This document shows, piece after piece, positions 1 through 8,372 of a stretch of DNA of 64,000 nucleotides. The number at the start of each line of letters is the position of its first letter. Position 1 is the first letter of the stretch. The stretch is from positions 22,523-86,522 of the forward strand of contig NZ_VZII01000031.1 of assembly GCF_009391885.1 (NCBI RefSeq). The letters are read 5' to 3'. The position numbers and the translations under genes were made by a program. Origin of the DNA: Pseudomonas sp. MN1F (GTDB lineage: Bacteria > Pseudomonadota > Gammaproteobacteria > Pseudomonadales > Pseudomonadaceae). The notes under the pieces are model-generated. The model saw only the letters and a program-made list of their open reading frames with translations, was not told the DNA's origin and ran no database searches.

Positions 1-777
1 CTGGAAGCCAAGCTCGGCACCACCTTGGTCAACCGCACCACCCGGCGCATGGACCTCACCGAAGAAGGCCGCTTCTTCCTTGAGCGTTCGCGCCGGGTGC
101 TGGAGCAGATGGACGAGATGGAGGAGCGCCTGTCGATGAACCGCCAGACCCCGTCCGGGCGCCTGCGCATCAACGCCGCGGCGCCGTTCATGCTGCACGC
201 CATCCTGCCGTGGATCGGCGAGTTCCGCCGCCAGTACCCCGGCATCGAACTGGAGCTCAACACCGACGACCTGATCATCGACCTGCTGGAACAGAGCACC
301 GACGTGGCCATCCGCATCGGCGATCTCGCCGACTCCAGCCTGCATGCCCGCTCCCTCGGCTGCAGCCCGGTACAGGTGCTGGCGAGCCCGGAGTACCTGG
401 CACAGCACGGTACACCGGAAAAGGTCGAAGACCTGAACAATCACTGCCTGCTCGGCTTCAGCCAACCGGAGTCGCTCAACCAGTGGCCGTTGCGCCACGC
501 CCAGGGCGACCGCTGGGGCATCCGCCCGGCATTGATCGCGTCCAGTGGCGAGACCCTGCGCCAGCTGGCGCTGGCCGGGGAGGGCATCGTCGCCCTGTCG
601 CACTTCATGACCCACGAAGACATCCGCGCCGGCCGCCTCAAGGTGCTGCTGAGCGAGGCCAGCAACGGCTACCGCCAGCCGATTCACGCGGTGTACTACC
701 GCAACACGCAGCTGGCCTTGCGCATTCAGTGCTTCCTCGACTTCATCCAGCGCAAGCTGGCCATGTACGCCTGCTGA
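1..777 (+). CDS. LysR-family transcriptional regulator, 5'-truncated by window edge
   Basis: The frame is open at base 1, so the start codon and most of the winged helix lie outside the window. The visible part opens in the recognition-helix/wing region (VNRTTRRMDLTEEGR), then the linker helix, then a periplasmic-binding-like effector domain (LRINAAAPFMLHAILPWI onward) to the stop. The layout fits the CrgA/YafC-like branch of LysR regulators, which usually act on oxidoreductase or transport genes. The target is not visible; the next gene on the same strand is ggt after a 117-bp gap. It does not look like PcaQ, so it is not an obvious regulator of the pca genes nearby. Confidence 0.9.
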   Translation: MEAKLGTTLVNRTTRRMDLTEEGRFFLERSRRVLEQMDEMEERLSMNRQTPSGRLRINAAAPFMLHAILPWIGEFRRQYPGIELELNTDDLIIDLLEQSTDVAIRIGDLADSSLHARSLGCSPVQVLASPEYLAQHGTPEKVEDLNNHCLLGFSQPESLNQWPLRHAQGDRWGIRPALIASSGETLRQLALAGEGIVALSHFMTHEDIRAGRLKVLLSEASNGYRQPIHAVYYRNTQLALRIQCFLDFIQRKLAMYAC

Positions 778-894
778 GTTGCCTGAACGCGACAGATTCT
801 GTCCCCAGGCGGCGAAACTTCCTACGTTTGATTGCACAGTCAGAGCGCTTCGGCCTTACTGACTGCTCAACAAAAACAACACCAAGGAAGTGTC

Positions 895-2562
895 ATGCGT
901 ATTGTCCCGTTCCACTACCTGGCTCTGGCAGCCGCGATCCTGAGCTGTTCCTCGACTTATGCTGCCACGTTGGACGGCGGCGCGGTGGCCGCGCCCGATC
1001 AATATGGTGCACAGGTAGCCGCCGATATTCTCAAGAAGGGCGGCAACGCGGTGGATGCTGCGGTAGCGACAGCCTTCACCCTGGCGGTGACCTACCCCGA
1101 GGCGGGTAACATCGGCGGCGGTGGCTTCATGACCCTGTTCGTCGACGGCAAGCCGTACTTCCTCGACTATCGCGAAGTGGCGCCCAAGGCCGCCACGCGC
1201 AACATGTACCTGGACGACAAGGGCGAGGTGATCGAGAACCTGAGCTTGGTCGGCGTACGCGCCGCAGGCGTGCCCGGTACGGTGATGGGCCTGTGGGAAG
1301 CCCACCAGAAATTCGGCAAGCTGCCCTGGAGCGAGCTGCTGACCCCGGCCATCGGCTATGCGAAAAACGGCTTCAAGGTCGCCGAAAAACAGTACCAGTA
1401 CCGTAACGATGCCCAGGGCATGTTCAAGACCGCGACCAACTTCAACGACTATTTTGGCAACATGAAGGTCGGTGAACTGTTCAAACAGCCGGAAATGGCC
1501 CAGACCCTTGAACGCATCGCCGACAAAGGCGTGAGCGAGTTCTACCAGGGCAAGACCGCCGACCTGCTGGTGGCGCAGATGCAGGCCGACAAGGGCCTGA
1601 TCACCAAGGAAGACCTGAAGGATTACAAGGCCGTGTGGCGTGAGCCGATGGCCCTGAGCTGGCGCGGCAATGTGGTCTACACCGCGCCGCCACCAAGCTC
1701 CGGCGGCGTCGCCTTGGCCCAGCTGCTGGGCCTCAAGGAAGACCGGGCGGCGGACTTCAAGGGGGTGGCGCACAACTCGGCGCAGTACATCCATCTGCTG
1801 TCGGAGATCGAGAAACGCGTGTTCGCCGACCGCGCCGACTACCTGGGCGACCCGGCGTTCACCAAGGTGCCGGTCGACCAGTTGGTGGCCAAGGACTACC
1901 TGGCCAAGCGCGCCGCCCAGGTCAACCCGAAGGCCATCTCCGAAACCGACAAGGTCAAGCCAGGCCTGGAGCCGCACCAGACCACGCACTTCTCGATCGT
2001 CGACAAGCAGGGCAACGCGGTCAGCAACACCTACACCCTCAACCTCGATTATGGCAGCGGCGTGGTGGTCAAGGGTGCGGGCTTCCTGCTCAACGACGAG
2101 ATGGACGACTTCAGCGCCAAGCCTGGCGCCGCAAATGCCTTTGGCGTGGTCGGCGGTGACGCCAACGCCATCGAACCGGGCAAGCGCATGCTGTCGTCGA
2201 TGAGCCCGAGCCTGATGACTCGCGATGGCAAGGTCGAGCTGGTGATCGGGACGCCAGGTGGTTCGCGGATCTTTACCTCGATCTTCCAGGTGATGAACAA
2301 CCTGTACGACTACGGCATGCCGCTGGAGAAGGCCGTGGCGGCGCAGCGTGTGCACCACCAGTTGCTGCCCAAGGACACCATCTACTTTGACAGCTATGCG
2401 CCGTTGACTGGCCCGGTGGCCGATGAGCTGAAGAAGATGGGCTATGTACTGGAGGATCAGGGCTGGGAGATGGGGGATATCCAGGCGATCCGGGTGAACG
2501 GGGCACAGCTTGAGACTGCGTCCGATCCGCGCGGGCGCGGGGTGGGGATGATCGTCAAGTAA
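895..2562 (+). CDS. ggt: Gamma-glutamyltransferase (periplasmic, autoprocessing)
   Basis: This enzyme transfers or hydrolyses gamma-glutamyl groups of glutathione and similar amides in the periplasm. The chosen ATG follows an AAGGAAG ribosome binding site; an in-frame TTG further upstream is less likely because the product then lacks an N-terminal signal. Residues 1-23 form a signal peptide ending STYA. The precursor is 555 residues, normal for the family. The autocleavage site lies before Thr363 in the motif QTTHFSI, followed by NTYTLN and the MDDFS motif; the GTPGGSRI glycine-rich loop is also present. All expected catalytic features are intact. It ends before a hairpin shared with the convergent chemoreceptor gene. 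Confidence 0.96.
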   Translation: MRIVPFHYLALAAAILSCSSTYAATLDGGAVAAPDQYGAQVAADILKKGGNAVDAAVATAFTLAVTYPEAGNIGGGGFMTLFVDGKPYFLDYREVAPKAATRNMYLDDKGEVIENLSLVGVRAAGVPGTVMGLWEAHQKFGKLPWSELLTPAIGYAKNGFKVAEKQYQYRNDAQGMFKTATNFNDYFGNMKVGELFKQPEMAQTLERIADKGVSEFYQGKTADLLVAQMQADKGLITKEDLKDYKAVWREPMALSWRGNVVYTAPPPSSGGVALAQLLGLKEDRAADFKGVAHNSAQYIHLLSEIEKRVFADRADYLGDPAFTKVPVDQLVAKDYLAKRAAQVNPKAISETDKVKPGLEPHQTTHFSIVDKQGNAVSNTYTLNLDYGSGVVVKGAGFLLNDEMDDFSAKPGAANAFGVVGGDANAIEPGKRMLSSMSPSLMTRDGKVELVIGTPGGSRIFTSIFQVMNNLYDYGMPLEKAVAAQRVHHQLLPKDTIYFDSYAPLTGPVADELKKMGYVLEDQGWEMGDIQAIRVNGAQLETASDPRGRGVGMIVK

Positions 2563-2582
2563 CGCTGCATAGGCAGTGCTGA

Positions 2583-2610
2583 CGCATTCGCGGGTTTACC
2601 CGCGAATGCG
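2583..2610. terminator. REP-like hairpin between convergent ggt and chemoreceptor gene
   Basis: A perfect 12-bp inverted repeat (CGCATTCGCGGG / CCCGCGAATGCG) with a 4-nt loop TTTA lies between two convergent genes. No T-tract follows on either strand, so it could be a REP-type element of the kind common in P. putida, a bidirectional terminator, or both. Confidence 0.6.
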
Positions 2611-2619
2611 ATCTGAAGG

Positions 2620-4539
2620 TCAGACGCGGAACTGGCTGACCAGCATCTGCAAGTGACCACCCAGGCGCGCCAGTTCTACGCTGGACGCCGCCGTCTCATC
2701 ACTGGCCGCCGCGGTCTGCTCCGACACATCCCGTACATTCAGGATGCTGCGGCTGATTTCTTCAGCCACCGCACTCTGCTGCTCGGCCGCTGCCGCGATC
2801 TGCTGGTTCATCGACTGGATGCTCGACACCGTGCTGGTGATGTTCTCCAGCGAAGCACCAGCCTTGCGCGCCAGCTCCACACTGCTGTCGGTCAAGGTGC
2901 GGCTGCCCTGCATGGCATTGGCCACCTGCAGAGTGCCGTGCTGCAGGCTGGCCACCAGTTCTTCGATCTCTTCGGTGGACTTCTGCGTACGCTGGGCCAG
3001 GCCACGTACTTCGTCGGCGACCACGGCAAAACCACGGCCGGCTTCACCGGCACGGGCCGCTTCGATCGCGGCGTTGAGCGCCAGCAGGTTGGTCTGCTCG
3101 GCCACCGACTTGATCACGTCCATCACGCTGCCGATCTTCTGGCTTTCCTGCTGCAGCAGGTTCATGGCCTCGGTGGAGCGGTGCACTTCCTCGGCCAGGC
3201 GTTCGATCTGGCTGATTGCCTCGCCAACCACGCGGTCACCGGCACGGGCCTCGTCGTCGGCACCGGTGGCGGCATGGGAAGCCTGCTCGGCGTTGCGCGC
3301 CACTTCCTGAACGGTAGCGGCCATTTCATGCATGGCGGTGGCCACCTGGTCGGTTTCGACCTTCTGGCTGTTGGCACCGGCGCTGGTCTGTTCGGTCACC
3401 GCCGACAGCTCTTCGGCGGCGCTGGCGATCTGGGTGACGCCGTCACGGATGCCGCTGATCAGCTCGCGCAGGGTCGTGCCCATGCGTGCGATGCCTTGTT
3501 GCAGCACGCCGATTTCGTCGCGGCGGGTGACGCGCAGGTCGTGGGTCAGGTCGCCACCGGCGATGCGTTCCACCGCTTGCAGGGTATCGCGCAGCGGGCG
3601 GGTGATCTGGCGGGTGATGACCACGGCGGCGATGACACCAGCCAGCAGGGCCAGCAGCGTGGCAATGGCCTGCAGGCTGCGGGCCTGGGCGCTCTCGGCA
3701 TCGCGGCGTTCCAGCTGGATGCTGTACAGCGCGTCGCTGCGCTTGACGATATCGGCACCCTGCACGGTCATTTCTGCGCGGGCGACGGTGATTTCGGCGA
3801 CCGCATCGCGGAACTGGCGCACGGCATCGCGGTAGGCCTGCACCGATTGCTCGAACTGCTGCACGCGGGTGGCTTCAGCTGGCAGCTGGCGCTTGAGGTT
3901 GTCGATATCGGCCAGCGCACCTTCCAGCTGGCGCAGGGCGGCCTGCTCGTTGGCGGTGGTGTTGTCGGCGATGTAGCCGCGCACGTCGACGCGCACTTGC
4001 AGCAATTGCTGGCGTGCCTTGCTGATCAGCTGGTACTGGGCCAGGCGCACGCTGTCAGCCTCGGGGCGGGACATGACGTCCTGGCTGAGCGATTCCATGG
4101 CGTCATCGGCCTTGGCGGCCGACACGTTCATCGCATCCCGGGCAGCCAGCGAGCTCTTGTAGCCGGCGCGCATCTTGTTCAGCGACACCTTGTACTCGCT
4201 GATGGTTTGCCCCAGATCCTTGAGCAGCGCGACGTTGGCCGGGCTGGTGAAAGTGGTGACCAGGTATTGCTGCTGCTTGCTGAAGGCGTCGAGCTTGGCC
4301 TGGGTGTTGGCAGCGGCGGCGTCATCCCCATTGGCGATCATGTATTGCAGGCGCGCAATGCGCAGGTCGGTCAGGTCCTTGTTGAGCTGGCCGATGTCGC
4401 CCATCCAGTTGCTGCGGTCAATCAGGCTGCCCAGGCTGGTCCAGCCAGTCAGGGCCAGCAGGCCGGTTAGAAACAGCACCAGGCCGAAGCCCAGGCCAAG
4501 TTTGAGGTTGACGCTGATGTTGGCAAACCAGCAGTTCAT
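2620..4539 (-). CDS. mcpS: Methyl-accepting chemotaxis protein with HBM sensor domain (McpS-like)
   Basis: This is a transmembrane chemoreceptor of 639 residues. Order of parts: membrane segment about 11-31, periplasmic helical sensor domain about 32-280, second membrane segment about 285-305, HAMP about 305-358, then the cytoplasmic signalling hairpin with its tip at EQTNLLALNAAIEAARAGE. The sensor matches my memory of McpS of P. putida KT2440, whose helical bimodular (HBM) domain binds tricarboxylic-acid-cycle acids; Arg60 and Arg63, which I recall as ligand contacts in McpS, are both present. The likely role is taxis to malate, succinate, fumarate and related acids. No CheR-docking pentapeptide is seen at the C-terminus. 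It is convergent with ggt. Confidence 0.93.
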   Translation of the reverse strand: MNCWFANISVNLKLGLGFGLVLFLTGLLALTGWTSLGSLIDRSNWMGDIGQLNKDLTDLRIARLQYMIANGDDAAAANTQAKLDAFSKQQQYLVTTFTSPANVALLKDLGQTISEYKVSLNKMRAGYKSSLAARDAMNVSAAKADDAMESLSQDVMSRPEADSVRLAQYQLISKARQQLLQVRVDVRGYIADNTTANEQAALRQLEGALADIDNLKRQLPAEATRVQQFEQSVQAYRDAVRQFRDAVAEITVARAEMTVQGADIVKRSDALYSIQLERRDAESAQARSLQAIATLLALLAGVIAAVVITRQITRPLRDTLQAVERIAGGDLTHDLRVTRRDEIGVLQQGIARMGTTLRELISGIRDGVTQIASAAEELSAVTEQTSAGANSQKVETDQVATAMHEMAATVQEVARNAEQASHAATGADDEARAGDRVVGEAISQIERLAEEVHRSTEAMNLLQQESQKIGSVMDVIKSVAEQTNLLALNAAIEAARAGEAGRGFAVVADEVRGLAQRTQKSTEEIEELVASLQHGTLQVANAMQGSRTLTDSSVELARKAGASLENITSTVSSIQSMNQQIAAAAEQQSAVAEEISRSILNVRDVSEQTAAASDETAASSVELARLGGHLQMLVSQFRV

Positions 4540-4710
4540 GCACGCTCTCCAGAAAATTCATTCGCTCACTTGATCATCAATCGCAGGGCGTTGTTGTTCT
4601 GGGGCCCGCTGATTCGTGCAGGTGTTATCGGCACGGCACAGCGAAAGCTGAATCGCTTTTTCAGCTGATTTGCAATGTTGTGAAAACGTTTGCGTTTTGG
4701 AGATCGCTGA

Positions 4711-4728
4711 GGGCCGCAAAGCGGACCC
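4711..4728 (-). terminator. Hairpin downstream of metallopeptidase gene
   Basis: GGGCCGC-AAA-GCGGACCC forms a stem with one bulged base just beyond the end of the minus-strand metallopeptidase gene. The same stem recurs at 7167, 16991 and 35967, suggesting a reused terminator or processing hairpin. There is no T-tract on the minus strand. Confidence 0.4.
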
Positions 4729-4735
4729 CAGGATT

Positions 4736-5629
4736 TCAAAGGCTACGCGCGCCGAAGGTATCGCAGCTGTTCACATTCCCTTGGGCAAACCCGGCCTTGA
4801 ACCAGCGCACCCGCTGCGCCGAGGTGCCATGGGTGAACGAATCGGGCACCACGCGCCCTTGACCCTGCTGCTGCAGGCGGTCATCACCAATGGCATTGGC
4901 CGCATTCAGCGCCTCTTCAACATCACCCGGCTCCAGCCAGTTCAGCCGCTTCTGCGCCTGATACGCCCACACGCCGGCCAGGCAGTCAGCCTGCAGTTCC
5001 TGGCGCACCAGCAGGCCATTGTCGCCTTCCATGCGCTGGCCGTTGCGCCGTGCGGCATCGACCTTGGCCGATAAACCCAGCAAGGTCTGCACGTGGTGGC
5101 CGATCTCGTGGGCGATCACGTAGGCCTGGGCGAAGTCGCCGGCCGCAGCGAAGCGGGTTTCCATTTCGCGGAAGAACGACATGTCCAGGTAGACCCGCTG
5201 ATCGGCCGGGCAATAGAACGGCCCGACTGCTGCGGAAGCAAAGCCGCAGGCCGAATTCACCTGGCCGCTGAACAGCACCAGCTTGGGGTCGCGGTACTGC
5301 TTGCCGGCCTGGGCAAACAGGGCCTTCCAGGTGTCTTCCGTGTCGCCGAGGATCGAGGCGACGAACTGCGCTTGTTCGTCGTTGGCCGGCGGTGCCTTGC
5401 CGCCAGCACCGCTCGGCGCTGCTTGCTGTTGCTGTTGATCCATCTGCCCGGCGAGCTGGCCAAGGATCTGCAAGGGGTCCTGGCCGGTCAGCCAGCCGAT
5501 GCCGACGATCAGCAGCACTGCGCCGAGCCCCAACCCCTTGCCGCCGCCAAAGCGCATGCCACCGCCACCGCCACCTTCGCCGCGAGCATCGACCACGTTG
5601 TCGCTGCGCCGGCCTTTTCGCCATTCCAT
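4736..5629 (-). CDS. YpfJ-family neutral zinc metallopeptidase
   Basis: This is a membrane-anchored putative zinc protease of the YpfJ/KPN_02809 family (297 residues). A basic N-terminus and a glycine run (residues 18-32) precede one transmembrane segment (about 31-48). A Gln-rich linker follows, then the catalytic domain with HEIGHH at 173-178, the HExxH zinc and catalytic motif, and downstream helices with QELQADCLAG supplying the third ligand. The catalytic domain should face the periplasm. Substrates are unknown for the family. It is divergent from pcaH with a 188-bp gap that holds a palindrome. Confidence 0.9.
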   Translation of the reverse strand: MEWRKGRRSDNVVDARGEGGGGGGMRFGGGKGLGLGAVLLIVGIGWLTGQDPLQILGQLAGQMDQQQQQAAPSGAGGKAPPANDEQAQFVASILGDTEDTWKALFAQAGKQYRDPKLVLFSGQVNSACGFASAAVGPFYCPADQRVYLDMSFFREMETRFAAAGDFAQAYVIAHEIGHHVQTLLGLSAKVDAARRNGQRMEGDNGLLVRQELQADCLAGVWAYQAQKRLNWLEPGDVEEALNAANAIGDDRLQQQGQGRVVPDSFTHGTSAQRVRWFKAGFAQGNVNSCDTFGARSL

Positions 5630-5693
5630 GAGGTGCTCTCCAGAGCGTGAAACATGGGGATAAAGATTAGATCACCCCAGGCAAAGCCACTAA

Positions 5694-5715
5694 TACATAA
5701 CCATTCGGTTATGTA
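5694..5715. promoter_or_regulatory. PcaQ-like operator upstream of pcaHG
   Basis: TACATAACC-ATTC-GGTTATGTA is a perfect 9-bp inverted repeat with a 4-bp spacer, centred about 113 bp upstream of pcaH. Its core ATAACC-N4-GGTTAT nearly equals the ATAACC-N4-GGTTAA element that I recall for the LysR activator PcaQ of rhizobia and Agrobacterium. This suggests activation of pcaHG by a PcaQ-type protein. It also lies close to the divergent metallopeptidase start. Confidence 0.65.
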
Positions 5716-5817
5716 ATTGGCGGCTGATTTCAATATTCATCCCGCGCGACCTATCTGAAACTGCAAGTCCGCCTGCCGTGTACAGGCGTTTTCATAATTC
5801 CAAGAGAGGAATCCGGC

Positions 5818-6537
5818 ATGCCCGCCCAGGACAACAGCCGCTTTGTGATCCGTGATCGCAACTGGCACCCCAAGGCCCTGACGCCCGACTACAAGACTTC
5901 CATTGCCCGCTCGCCGCGCCAGGCACTGGTCAGCATCCCGCAGTCGATCAGCGAAACCACCGGCCCGGACTTTTCCCACCTGGGCTTCGGTGCCCATGAC
6001 CATGACCTGCTGCTGAACTTCAATAACGGTGGCCTGCCGATCGGCGAGCGCATCATCGTTGCCGGCCGCGTCGTCGACCAGTACGGCAAGCCTGTGCCGA
6101 ATACCCTGGTGGAGATGTGGCAAGCCAACGCCGGTGGCCGCTATCGCCACAAGAACGACCGCTACCTGGCGCCGCTGGACCCGAACTTCGGTGGCGTCGG
6201 ACGTTGCCTGACCGACCGCGACGGCTACTACAGCTTCCGCACCATCAAGCCGGGCCCGTACCCATGGCGCAACGGCCCGAACGACTGGCGCCCGGCGCAC
6301 ATCCACTTCGCCATCAGCGGCCCGTCGATCGCCACCAAGCTGATCACCCAGTTGTATTTCGAAGGTGACCCGCTGATCCCGATGTGCCCGATCGTCAAGT
6401 CGATCGCCAACCCTGAAGCCGTCCAGCAGTTGATCGCCAAGCTCGACATGAGCAACGCCAACCCGATGGACTGCCTGGCGTACCGCTTCGACATCGTGCT
6501 GCGCGGCCAGCGCAAGACCCACTTCGAAAACTGCTGA
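5818..6537 (+). CDS. pcaH: Protocatechuate 3,4-dioxygenase beta subunit
   Basis: This is the catalytic iron-carrying subunit of the intradiol dioxygenase that cleaves protocatechuate to beta-carboxy-cis,cis-muconate, the entry step of the protocatechuate branch of the beta-ketoadipate pathway. The protein has 239 residues. The non-haem Fe(III) ligands are visible as Tyr109, Tyr148, His161 and His163, which become 108, 147, 160 and 162 after Met removal, the classic P. putida numbering. The ATG follows AGAGAGGA. It is the first gene of the pcaHG operon, 10 bp ahead of pcaG. Other pca genes are not in this window. Confidence 0.98.
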   Translation: MPAQDNSRFVIRDRNWHPKALTPDYKTSIARSPRQALVSIPQSISETTGPDFSHLGFGAHDHDLLLNFNNGGLPIGERIIVAGRVVDQYGKPVPNTLVEMWQANAGGRYRHKNDRYLAPLDPNFGGVGRCLTDRDGYYSFRTIKPGPYPWRNGPNDWRPAHIHFAISGPSIATKLITQLYFEGDPLIPMCPIVKSIANPEAVQQLIAKLDMSNANPMDCLAYRFDIVLRGQRKTHFENC

Positions 6538-6547
6538 GGACCCCGCC

Positions 6548-7153
6548 ATGCCAATCGAACTGCTGCCGGAAACCCCCTCGCAGACCGCCGGCCCCTACGT
6601 GCACATCGGCCTGGCCCTGGAAGCGGCCGGTAACCCGACCCGTGATCAGGAAATCTGGAACCGCCTGGCCAAACCAGACGCCCCGGGTGAGCACATCCTG
6701 TTGATCGGCCAGGTGTATGACGGCAATGGCCACCTGGTGCGTGATTCGTTCCTGGAACTGTGGCAGGCCGACGCCAATGGCCAGTACCAGGATGCCTACA
6801 ACCTGGAAAACGCCTTCAACAGCTTTGGCCGCACCGCCACCACCTTCGATGCCGGTGAGTGGACTGTGCACACGGTCAAGCCAGGTGTGGTGAACAATGC
6901 TGCGGGCGTGCCAATGGCGCCGCACATCAACATCAGCCTGTTTGCCCGGGGGATCAACATCCATCTGCACACGCGCCTGTATTTCGATGATGAGGCCCAG
7001 GCCAATGCCAAGTGCCCGGTGCTCAACCTGATCGAGCAGCCGCAGCGCCGCGAGACCTTGATTGCCAAGCGTTGCGAGGTAGATGGGAAGACGGCGTATC
7101 GCTTCGATATCCGTATTCAGGGGGAAGGGGAGACGGTCTTCTTCGACTTCTGA
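6548..7153 (+). CDS. pcaG: Protocatechuate 3,4-dioxygenase alpha subunit
   Basis: This 201-residue protein is the structural partner of PcaH; alpha and beta share the intradiol dioxygenase fold and assemble as a large (alpha-beta)n complex. Sequence marks are the N-terminal ETPSQTAGPYVHIGLA, typical of PcaG, and the LWQADANGQY segment parallel to MWQANAGGRY in PcaH. The positions matching the PcaH iron ligands are not all conserved, as expected for the non-catalytic subunit. It has a GAGGA ribosome binding site in the 10-bp gap after pcaH and is surely co-transcribed with it. Confidence 0.97.
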   Translation: MPIELLPETPSQTAGPYVHIGLALEAAGNPTRDQEIWNRLAKPDAPGEHILLIGQVYDGNGHLVRDSFLELWQADANGQYQDAYNLENAFNSFGRTATTFDAGEWTVHTVKPGVVNNAAGVPMAPHINISLFARGINIHLHTRLYFDDEAQANAKCPVLNLIEQPQRRETLIAKRCEVDGKTAYRFDIRIQGEGETVFFDF

Positions 7154-7166
7154 TTCAAGATTTTTG

Positions 7167-7183
7167 GGGCCGCTTTGCGGCCC
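7167..7183. terminator. Hairpin after pcaG
   Basis: GGGCCGC-TTT-GCGGCCC is a perfect 7-bp stem just after the pcaG stop. It is the same stem found near 4711, 16991 and 35967. It abuts a large inverted REP pair, and together they probably end transcription from both pcaG and the convergent trmA. Confidence 0.5.
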
Positions 7184-7259
7184 ATCGCCGGCAAGCGCGG
7201 CTCCCACATTGGCCGGTGTACGCCGATCAAGGTGGGAGCCGCGCTTGCCGGCGATGGGC
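7180..7259. repeat. Inverted pair of REP-like palindromes
   Basis: Two 28-bp arms (7180-7207 and 7232-7259) are exact reverse complements around a 24-bp spacer. The arms contain GCCGGCAAGCGCGGCTCCCA, the sequence style of the P. putida REP family. Such pairs typically sit between convergent genes, as here (pcaG and trmA), and can fold into a very stable cruciform or hairpin in either transcript. Confidence 0.8.
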
Positions 7260-7286
7260 TGCAAGGCAGCCCCGGCGATCTGAAAG

Positions 7287-8372
7287 TCAGCGCCGAACCA
7301 GCAGGACGCCACTTTCCATATGGTGGGTGTAGGGGAACTGGTCAAACAACGCACAACGCTCAATGCGGTGCGTGTCCTGCAACTGGGCAATGTTCGCCGC
7401 CAGCGTCTCCGGATTGCACGAGATGTACAGAATCCTTTCAAAACGCCGGGTCAGTTCGCAGGTGTCCGGGTCCATCCCTGCCCGCGGCGGGTCGACGAAC
7501 ACGGTGCCGAACTCGTAGCTTTTCAGGTCGATCCCTTCCAGCCGGCGGAACGGCCGCACCTCGTTCAGCGCCTGGGTCAGCTCTTCCGCCGACAGGCGCA
7601 CCAGCCGCACGTTATCCACAGCGTTCTCGTCAAGGTTGCTCAGCGCGGCATTGACCGAGGTCTTGCTGATCTCGGTGGCCAGCACCTGGCGCACGCGGGT
7701 GGCCAGCGGCAGGGTGAAGTTGCCGTTGCCGCAATACAGCTCCAGCAAGTCGTCCTCACGCTCGCCGATAGCCTCGAACGCCCAGCTCAGCATCTTCTGG
7801 TTCACCGCGCCGTTGGGCTGGGTGAACGCGCCTTCTGGCTGGCGGTAGCTGAATACGCGACCGGCGACATCGAGCTTTTCCACAGCATAGTCGCGGCCGA
7901 TCACCAGGCGCTTGCCCTTCGAACGGCCGATCACGCTCACGCCGAGGTCTTCGGCCAGCTGACGGGCAGCCACTTCCCAAGCTTCGTCCAGCGGGCGGTG
8001 GTAGCACATCGTGACCATGGCGTCGCCGGCCAGGGTGGTGAGGAACTCCACCTGGAACAGGCGATTGCCCAGTTCCTCGCTGGCCTGCCAAGCGGCTTTC
8101 AGGCGCGGCATCAGCTCATTGATGCGTTGGCTGGCGATGGGGAAGTCGTCGATCAGGATCGCCTTGTGCTTGTCGCCCGGGGCGAACATCGCGTAGTGGC
8201 GCTGGCCATCCTCGCGCCACAGGCGGAACTCGGCGCGCAGGCGGTAATGCTCGCGCGGTGAGTCGAAAACGGCCGGTTCCGGCGCGCCGAAGGGCGCCAG
8301 CAGCTCGCGCAGGCGGGCGACTTTGCCTTCCAGCTGGGTGTCGTAGGCGGTGGGATCGAAGACAGCACTCAT
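7287..8372 (-). CDS. trmA: tRNA (uracil-5-)-methyltransferase
   Basis: TrmA makes the T54 methylation of tRNA using S-adenosylmethionine. The 361-residue protein has the N-terminal RNA-binding region with HYRLRAEFR (about 42-50), a Rossmann methyltransferase core with LELYCGNGNFTL, the VDPPRAGMDP motif, and the catalytic cysteine loop ISCNPETL near the C-terminus. It lacks the Fe-S cluster domain of RlmD-type relatives, supporting TrmA. Its ATG overlaps the stop of the upstream purine permease (ATGA), so the two are translationally coupled, an unusual partner for trmA. Confidence 0.96.
   Translation of the reverse strand: MSAVFDPTAYDTQLEGKVARLRELLAPFGAPEPAVFDSPREHYRLRAEFRLWREDGQRHYAMFAPGDKHKAILIDDFPIASQRINELMPRLKAAWQASEELGNRLFQVEFLTTLAGDAMVTMCYHRPLDEAWEVAARQLAEDLGVSVIGRSKGKRLVIGRDYAVEKLDVAGRVFSYRQPEGAFTQPNGAVNQKMLSWAFEAIGEREDDLLELYCGNGNFTLPLATRVRQVLATEISKTSVNAALSNLDENAVDNVRLVRLSAEELTQALNEVRPFRRLEGIDLKSYEFGTVFVDPPRAGMDPDTCELTRRFERILYISCNPETLAANIAQLQDTHRIERCALFDQFPYTHHMESGVLLVRR

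Noticed and set aside
2653..4470. 605-codon open frame on the plus strand across the chemoreceptor gene
   Set aside because: It is antisense to a clear chemoreceptor; the product is His/Gly/Leu-rich without family likeness, an artefact of high GC.
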